From positions 1-18,746 of the forward strand of contig OMRS01000081.1 of the NCBI GenBank assembly GCA_900313545.1: a DNA stretch of 18,746 nt. Direction: 5' to 3'. A program made the translations under genes and the position numbers. This document shows, piece after piece, positions 14,544 through 18,746 of the stretch. The first letter of the stretch is position 1. Every line of letters begins with the position of its first letter. The notes under the pieces are model-generated. The model had not been told where the DNA came from, ran no database searches, and was given only the letters and a program-made list of their open reading frames with translations. The stretch is from an uncultured Eubacteriales bacterium. Its GTDB lineage: Bacteria > Bacillota_A > Clostridia > Christensenellales > Aristaeellaceae.

Positions 14544-15819
14544 TCTGGACGGCACCCTGACCCGCTCGGAACGGGGGATTATTCTCAGCGCGCGTCTGGC
14601 CGCGGAGCAGGTGGGCTACGGAGGGCTGCCGGATGAGGCCTGGATGGCCTTTATCGGTCCGCCGATGATTGATGATTCCTTCATGATGATCACCGGCATG
14701 TCCAGGGAGGAGGCGGACCGCGCCGTCGTGCTCTACCGGGAGCGCTACAGCCGGGTGGGCTGGTCGGAAAACGAGGTCTACACCGGTATTCCCCGGATGC
14801 TGCGCACCCTCCGCCGCGCCGGGCACCGCCTGGCCATCGTCACCTCCAAGCCGGAGGTGAATGCAAAAAAGATCGCGGACCGCTTCGGACTCACCCCCTT
14901 CATGGATGCGCTGGTGGCCCCGACGCCCCAGGAGAGACACAACACCAAGGACAACCTGATCAGAAGGGCCCAGTCGATGCTTCCCGGCCCCTATGTCATG
15001 GTGGGGGACCGCCGCTTTGACGTGGAGGGCGCCAGGAAAACAGGCATTGCCAGTGTGGGCGTGACCTACGGGTACGGCTCCCGGGAGGAACTGGAGGGGA
15101 GCGGGGCCGACATGATCGCCGACACCCCCATGGACGTATGCCGGCTGCTGGCACCGGATGCCCCAGGCGCGCCCGGCTGGCTGATCACCATGGAAGGGGT
15201 GGACGGCTGCGGCAAGACCACCCAGCGTCGGGCCCTGGAGGAATGCCTCCTGGAGCGGGGCTATGACCTTGTGCACACCCGTGAACCCGGCGGGGACGAC
15301 ATCGCCGAGCGCATCCGGGACCTGATCCTGGACCCGGCCAATACCGGCATGTGCGACCTGGCGGAGGCGTACCTGTACGCGGCCAGCCGGGCGCAGCATG
15401 TCCGCTCCCGTCTGCAGCCCGCCATCCGGGAGGGAAAGATGGTGCTGTGCGACCGCTTTGTGGATTCCTCCATCGCCTATCAGGGCGGCGGACGGGGCCT
15501 GGGGGCGGAGCTGGTGCAGTCCATCAATGCGCCGGCGGTGGATACCTGCCGCCCGGACCTGGTGATCTATCTGCAGATGGACCCGAAGGAGGCGCTGTCA
15601 AGGCGTCTCGGGGCCTCCGCCCCGGACCGGCTCGAGCAGGAGGACGTGGCCTTCTTTGAGCGCACGGCGGCAGCCTATGAACAGGCGTTTTCCGGACGGC
15701 AGGAGGTGCTGCGCGTCAATGCCGGGCAGGAGATCGGGGCGGTGACCGCGGAAATGCTTTCCGGGGTCTGCCGGCGGCTGGATGAGATCAACGGGAAGGA
15801 TGCAGCATGGCAAAAGTAA
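14527..15819 (+). CDS. tmk: Fusion of a HAD phosphatase domain and thymidylate kinase
   Basis: 430 residues in one unbroken frame. Residues 1-208 are a phosphoglycolate-phosphatase-like HAD hydrolase: motif I DLDGT (D6, D8), motif II IVTSKP (T106), motif III lysine K141, motif IV GDRRFD (D161, D165), with a helical cap in between. Residues 217-425 are a complete dTMP kinase: P-loop EGVDGCGKTT (223-232), TREPGG (251-256), DRFVDSSIAYQG (309-320), and lid DRLEQED (367-373) with the FFERT helix. dTMP kinase makes dTDP for DNA synthesis. The linker is a few residues rich in Pro, Ala and Gly. No independent start with a ribosome site precedes the kinase, though M222 could in principle be one. The HAD substrate is unknown; a nucleotide-phosphatase or salvage role is plausible. 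It is between the membrane-protein gene and mnmA, overlapping both (17 nt and 13 nt). Confidence 0.93.
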   Translation: MTIMFDLDGTLTRSERGIILSARLAAEQVGYGGLPDEAWMAFIGPPMIDDSFMMITGMSREEADRAVVLYRERYSRVGWSENEVYTGIPRMLRTLRRAGHRLAIVTSKPEVNAKKIADRFGLTPFMDALVAPTPQERHNTKDNLIRRAQSMLPGPYVMVGDRRFDVEGARKTGIASVGVTYGYGSREELEGSGADMIADTPMDVCRLLAPDAPGAPGWLITMEGVDGCGKTTQRRALEECLLERGYDLVHTREPGGDDIAERIRDLILDPANTGMCDLAEAYLYAASRAQHVRSRLQPAIREGKMVLCDRFVDSSIAYQGGGRGLGAELVQSINAPAVDTCRPDLVIYLQMDPKEALSRRLGASAPDRLEQEDVAFFERTAAAYEQAFSGRQEVLRVNAGQEIGAVTAEMLSGVCRRLDEINGKDAAWQK

Positions 15820-16907
15820 TTGTGGGCATGTCGGGAGGCGTGGACTCCTCGGTGGCGGCACTGCTTCTCAAACAGCAGGGACACGAGGTCATCGGCGTGT
15901 TCATGAAGAACTGGGAGGAGGAGGACGAGGACGGCGCGTGCACCAGCGAACAGGACTGGGAGGACGTGCGCCGGGTCTGCGAAAAGCTGGACATTCCCTT
16001 TTATGCCGTGAGCTTTGCCAGGGAGTACCGGGACCGGGTGTTTTCCTATTTTCTGGAGGAATATGCCAGGGGACGCACCCCCAACCCGGACGTGCTGTGC
16101 AACCGGGAGATCAAGTTCCGGGCGTTTCTGGAATTTGCGGAGGGCCTGGGGGCGGAGCACCTGGCCACAGGACACTTTTGCCGGACGGACCGCAGGGACG
16201 GCATGTGCCGCCTGCTGCGGGGGGCGGACCCGGGCAAGGACCAGAGCTATTTTTTGTACATGCTCAGGTCCGGACAGCTGGAGAAGGTGCTTTTCCCGGT
16301 GGGAAACATGACCAAGGCCCAGGTCCGGGAAACGGCCGCGGGGGCGGGACTGCCCAATGCCGGCAAGAAGGACAGCACCGGCGTGTGCTTTATCGGGGAG
16401 CGGCATTTCAAGCCCTTCCTCATGCAGTTCCTGCCCGCAAGGCCGGGGGACATGGTGACCCCGGAGGGGAAGGTGGTGGGGCGCCATGACGGACTCATGT
16501 ACTATACCCTGGGACAGCGCCGGGGACTGGGCATTGGCGGGGGAGGCACCGGAGAACGGTGGTTCGTCCTGGACAAGGACCTGACCGGCAACCGCCTCAT
16601 TGTGGCCCAGGGCGGGGAGCATCCCCTGCTCTACAGCCGCGTGGCGGAGGGCTCCGGCGCCACCTTCGTGGCGGGGGAGGCCCCGGGAACGTCCTTTGAG
16701 TGCACCTGCAGATACCGATACCGTCAGCCGGACCAGCAGGTCCATGTGGAGGTGGACGGGGAGCGGGTGCTGGTTACCGCCAGGGAGAGCCAGCGCGCGG
16801 TGACCCCCGGGCAGAGCATGGTGTTTTATGACGGGGATGTGTGCCTGGGCGGCGCGGTATGCGATGCCACGCCGGACCGGGGACGGGTTCCGGTGCCCCG
16901 GAGGTGA
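15807..16907 (+). CDS. mnmA: tRNA-specific 2-thiouridylase MnmA
   Basis: 366 residues, the usual length. It puts sulfur on U34 of the Lys, Glu and Gln tRNAs, receiving it from a cysteine desulfurase relay, and activates the base with ATP. The PP-loop SGGVDSS (9-15), FMKNW (32-36), the catalytic cysteine C98 in VLCNREIKF, the substrate region GKDQSYFLYML (143-153), and the second active-site cysteine C194 in GVCFIGERH all match. The C-terminal beta-barrel part follows. ATG 15807 lies 13 nt inside the end of the tmk frame, with GGGAAGGA upstream. Next gene begins 6 nt after the stop. Confidence 0.96.
   Translation: MAKVIVGMSGGVDSSVAALLLKQQGHEVIGVFMKNWEEEDEDGACTSEQDWEDVRRVCEKLDIPFYAVSFAREYRDRVFSYFLEEYARGRTPNPDVLCNREIKFRAFLEFAEGLGAEHLATGHFCRTDRRDGMCRLLRGADPGKDQSYFLYMLRSGQLEKVLFPVGNMTKAQVRETAAGAGLPNAGKKDSTGVCFIGERHFKPFLMQFLPARPGDMVTPEGKVVGRHDGLMYYTLGQRRGLGIGGGGTGERWFVLDKDLTGNRLIVAQGGEHPLLYSRVAEGSGATFVAGEAPGTSFECTCRYRYRQPDQQVHVEVDGERVLVTARESQRAVTPGQSMVFYDGDVCLGGAVCDATPDRGRVPVPRR
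16900..16906 (+). promoter_or_regulatory. Ribosome binding site that fixes the GTG start of the DUF5662 gene
   Basis: GGAGGTG overlaps the mnmA TGA stop and lies 6 nt before GTG 16913. It excludes the longer frame from ATG 16841. Confidence 0.7.
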
Positions 16908-16912
16908 AGGGC

Positions 16913-17455
16913 GTGAAACTGAAAAGCCTGACGGGGCACCTGCGCACGGTGCTGCGCCACCGGCATCTGGTGTTTGTGCACTGCCTGCGCGCGGGGATCC
17001 CCCTGCAGGGACTGACCCACGACCTTTCCAAGTTCAGCCCCAGGGAGTTCATCCCGGGTGTGCGCTACTTCAGCGGGGAGCATTCCCCCAATGACGACGA
17101 ACGCAGGGACAAGGGGTATTCCGAGGCATGGATGCACCACAAGGGACGCAACCGTCACCACTGGGAGTACTGGACGGATTTTTCGGCGTCCGAGGGGCGC
17201 TACGTGCCGGTGGAGATGCCCCGGCGGTTCCTGGCGGAGATGATCTGTGACCGGATGGCGGCCTCCAAGGTCTACAGGGGACGGGAGTATACCGACAGTT
17301 CGGCCTATGAGTACCTGACCCGCGGCAGGATGCGCGACCAGATGAATCCCCGGACCCGGGAGACGCTGGAGTATTTTCTGCTGCTGCTCTCCCGGGAGGG
17401 GGAGGAGCGGATGTTTGACAGGCTCCGGCGCTACATCAAAGGAGAAGAGATATGA
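16913..17455 (+). CDS. DUF5662 family protein, function unknown
   Basis: 180 residues from the GTG at 16913. The sequence fits the DUF5662 pattern: N-terminal HxxxV..C..AGI region then LTHDLSKFSPREF (about 34-46, His-Asp-Leu-Ser-Lys), later GYSEAWMHHKGRNRHHWEYW (about 68-87), which is rich in His and Asp/Glu and may bind a metal as in HD-type proteins. No signal or membrane segment. The usual reading is a small cytoplasmic protein; no activity is proven. It lies between mnmA and the pseudouridine synthase. The longer ORF from 16841 overlaps mnmA by 67 nt and lacks a ribosome site. The last 4 nt overlap the next gene. Confidence 0.85.
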   Translation: MKLKSLTGHLRTVLRHRHLVFVHCLRAGIPLQGLTHDLSKFSPREFIPGVRYFSGEHSPNDDERRDKGYSEAWMHHKGRNRHHWEYWTDFSASEGRYVPVEMPRRFLAEMICDRMAASKVYRGREYTDSSAYEYLTRGRMRDQMNPRTRETLEYFLLLLSREGEERMFDRLRRYIKGEEI

Positions 17456-18162
17456 GGCTTCAGAAATACATGGCGGACTGCGGCGTGGCGGCGCGCAGGA
17501 AGTGCGAGGAGATCATCGCCCAGGGACGGGTATGCATTAACGGCGAGGTGGTCAACCGCATGGGTGCGCTGGTGGAGGAGGGGGATGTGGTCACGGTGGA
17601 CGGCCGGGAGATCACCCCGGAGATGCGGCGCGTCTACATCCTCTACCACAAGCCTGCCGGCGAGGTCACCACGGTGACGGATGACAAGGGCAGGGAGACG
17701 GTGATGGACCGCTTCCGGGACTTCCCGGTGCGCATTTATCCGGTGGGGCGCCTCGATTATGACAGCGAGGGCGCGCTGCTGCTGACCAATGACGGGGAAC
17801 TGTCCCAGCACCTGATGCACCCCTCTTCCGAGGTGGACAAGGTGTACCTGGCCCGGGTCAGCCATACTCCGGACGGCCGTACCCTGGAGCAGCTGCGCCG
17901 GGGGGTGCTCATGGACGGGGAGAGCCGCAGGACCTGGCCCGCAAGGGTGAGCGTGGTGCGCTCGGGAGAACTGTACTCCGACGTACTGGTGACCATCCAT
18001 GAGGGCCGCAACCGCCAGGTGCGGCGGATGTTTGAAACGGTGGGACATCAGGTGCTCCAGCTGCGGCGCGTGCAGTTCGGCCCGGTGAAACTGGGATCCC
18101 TGCGCCGGGGAGAATGGCGGTATCTGACCGATGAGGAGATCCGGAGACTGAAGAGCCTGTAG
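17452..18162 (+). CDS. rluB: Pseudouridine synthase, RsuA/RluB family
   Basis: 236 residues: an N-terminal S4 RNA-binding domain (MRLQKYMADCGVAARRKCEE to about 60) and a catalytic domain (about 60-230). The catalytic aspartate is D102 in VGRLDYDSEGALLLTNDG, and the family motif EGRNRQVRRMFETVGHQV is near 184-201. Family members isomerise a uridine in ribosomal RNA. RluB (23S position 2605) is the best guess for Firmicutes members of this length, while RsuA (16S) and RluE/F types cannot be excluded. The start ATG is in an ATGA overlap with the DUF5662 gene, with AAAGGAG 7 nt upstream. Together with MnmA it makes this stretch RNA-modification rich. Confidence 0.92.
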   Translation: MRLQKYMADCGVAARRKCEEIIAQGRVCINGEVVNRMGALVEEGDVVTVDGREITPEMRRVYILYHKPAGEVTTVTDDKGRETVMDRFRDFPVRIYPVGRLDYDSEGALLLTNDGELSQHLMHPSSEVDKVYLARVSHTPDGRTLEQLRRGVLMDGESRRTWPARVSVVRSGELYSDVLVTIHEGRNRQVRRMFETVGHQVLQLRRVQFGPVKLGSLRRGEWRYLTDEEIRRLKSL

Positions 18163-18205
18163 GGGGGCATCCGGACGTCAACACAGGAGCTGGGAGATAA
18201 GGGAC

Positions 18206-18746
18206 ATGAAAAGCGATCTGACCTGTCCGGTGGAGGTCACCGGTGTCCATATCCGGGAGGATAGCGGGACGCTGCTTGAAATCAGCTTCGCCAATCTCGG
18301 AGACAAACGAGTGGATTCTCTGCAGATGAACATCATCTGCTATAACGCTGAAGGGGAGCGCCTCGGCGGCAGGCTGCTCCGCTCCGCAGCCCGTGAAAAC
18401 GGAAAGAAGGGGCATTTCAGTGGGCTTTTCCGCCCGGAGAGGGTGGAGGGGACAGCCCGGGTCGATGCCCAGGTGGAGAAGATCTGGTTTGCTGACGGGG
18501 TCATCTGGCGCAGGGAGGAGCGCAATGTCCGGGAGTATGAGAGCAACCGCCTGAACAACGGAAGGGAACTGGACCGCCTGCGCCAGGTTGCAGGTCCGGA
18601 TGCCCAGGGCTATGCCCGGGAGGAGGACCTGCTGTGGCTGTGCGTGTGCGGCAGGGCCAACCGCAACAGCGATGAGAAATGCATGCGCTGCGGACGGCTG
18701 CGCCAGGACGTGCTGCGGGACTACTCCTTTGAGGCGGTGGATGCCA
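18206..18746 (+). CDS. Zinc-ribbon protein with an N-terminal beta domain (3' end outside window)
   Basis: An open frame of 180 codons from ATG 18206, running off the window. Residues about 5-100 look like a beta-sandwich (EVTGVHIREDSGTLLEISF, then SLQMNIICYNAEG), a shape often used for extracellular or intracellular adhesion-like domains. Residues 146-162 contain CxC-x10-CxxC (C146, C148, C159, C162) in a WLCVCGRxN context, a RanBP2-like or zinc-ribbon metal site. No signal peptide or membrane segment so far. GGGAG about 10 nt upstream is a weak ribosome site. A 43-nt gap separates it from the pseudouridine synthase, and no terminator is seen there, so it probably belongs to the same operon. 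Function unknown. Confidence 0.8.
   Translation, partial: MKSDLTCPVEVTGVHIREDSGTLLEISFANLGDKRVDSLQMNIICYNAEGERLGGRLLRSAARENGKKGHFSGLFRPERVEGTARVDAQVEKIWFADGVIWRREERNVREYESNRLNNGRELDRLRQVAGPDAQGYAREEDLLWLCVCGRANRNSDEKCMRCGRLRQDVLRDYSFEAVDA

Noticed and set aside
1..18746. tRNA, rRNA, CRISPR array, insertion sequence or attachment site
   Set aside because: Looked for T-loop motifs, evenly spaced repeats and transposase motifs; GTTCGAA near 5206 lies in the exporter coding end and has no cloverleaf around it.

Overview
The window is a GC-rich, densely packed bacterial chromosome segment. The protein families (paired RbsC-type permeases, an ACT/PFL pair, PepF, a DUF5662 protein), strong AGGAGG-like ribosome sites, use of TTG and GTG starts, and a heterodimeric TM287/288-type exporter all suggest an anaerobic Bacillota of the Clostridia. 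A Christensenellales-like lineage is a guess from gene content. No rRNA, tRNA, mobile element or CRISPR array was seen, so taxonomy rests on protein resemblance only.

Layout. (1) 1-3007, + strand: the 3' end of a sugar-type ABC importer operon (partial permease, RbsA-like double ATPase, second permease), closed by an intrinsic terminator. (2) 3008-4593, +: a single gene for an acidic exported protein of unknown function, with its own leader and a perfect 10-bp-stem terminator. (3) 4594-5144: about 550 bp without a credible gene, lying between two converging terminators. (4) 5145-10035, - strand: ilvE (branched-chain aminotransferase) with its own promoter and a weak terminator, followed by two overlapping genes for an asymmetric heterodimeric ABC exporter and a terminator. 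(5) 10030-10070: back-to-back promoters for ilvE (-) and for the next operon (+). (6) 10157-18746, +: one long, tightly spaced operon: ACT-domain regulator, PFL/UPF0210 protein, oligoendopeptidase F, two-helix membrane protein with a lysine-rich tail, a HAD phosphatase-thymidylate kinase fusion, MnmA tRNA thiouridylase, a DUF5662 protein, an RsuA/RluB-type pseudouridine synthase, and the start of a zinc-ribbon protein that runs off the window. Most genes overlap or are less than 20 nt apart. The 43-nt gap before the last gene shows no terminator.

How it fits together. The + operon after 10 kb mixes nucleotide supply (dTMP kinase), RNA modification (MnmA, RluB-like), peptide turnover (PepF) and unknown conserved proteins; it looks like a housekeeping growth operon rather than a dedicated pathway. 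The most unusual object is the fusion of a complete HAD phosphatase to a complete dTMP kinase in one 430-residue frame. Second-tier oddities are a serine in place of the usual Walker B glutamate in the second ATPase domain of the importer, alternative leader hairpins before the secreted-protein gene, a candidate antisense-blocking terminator between the divergent promoters, and the uncharacterised membrane protein translated with the fusion gene. I did not find a clear new defence or mobile system.
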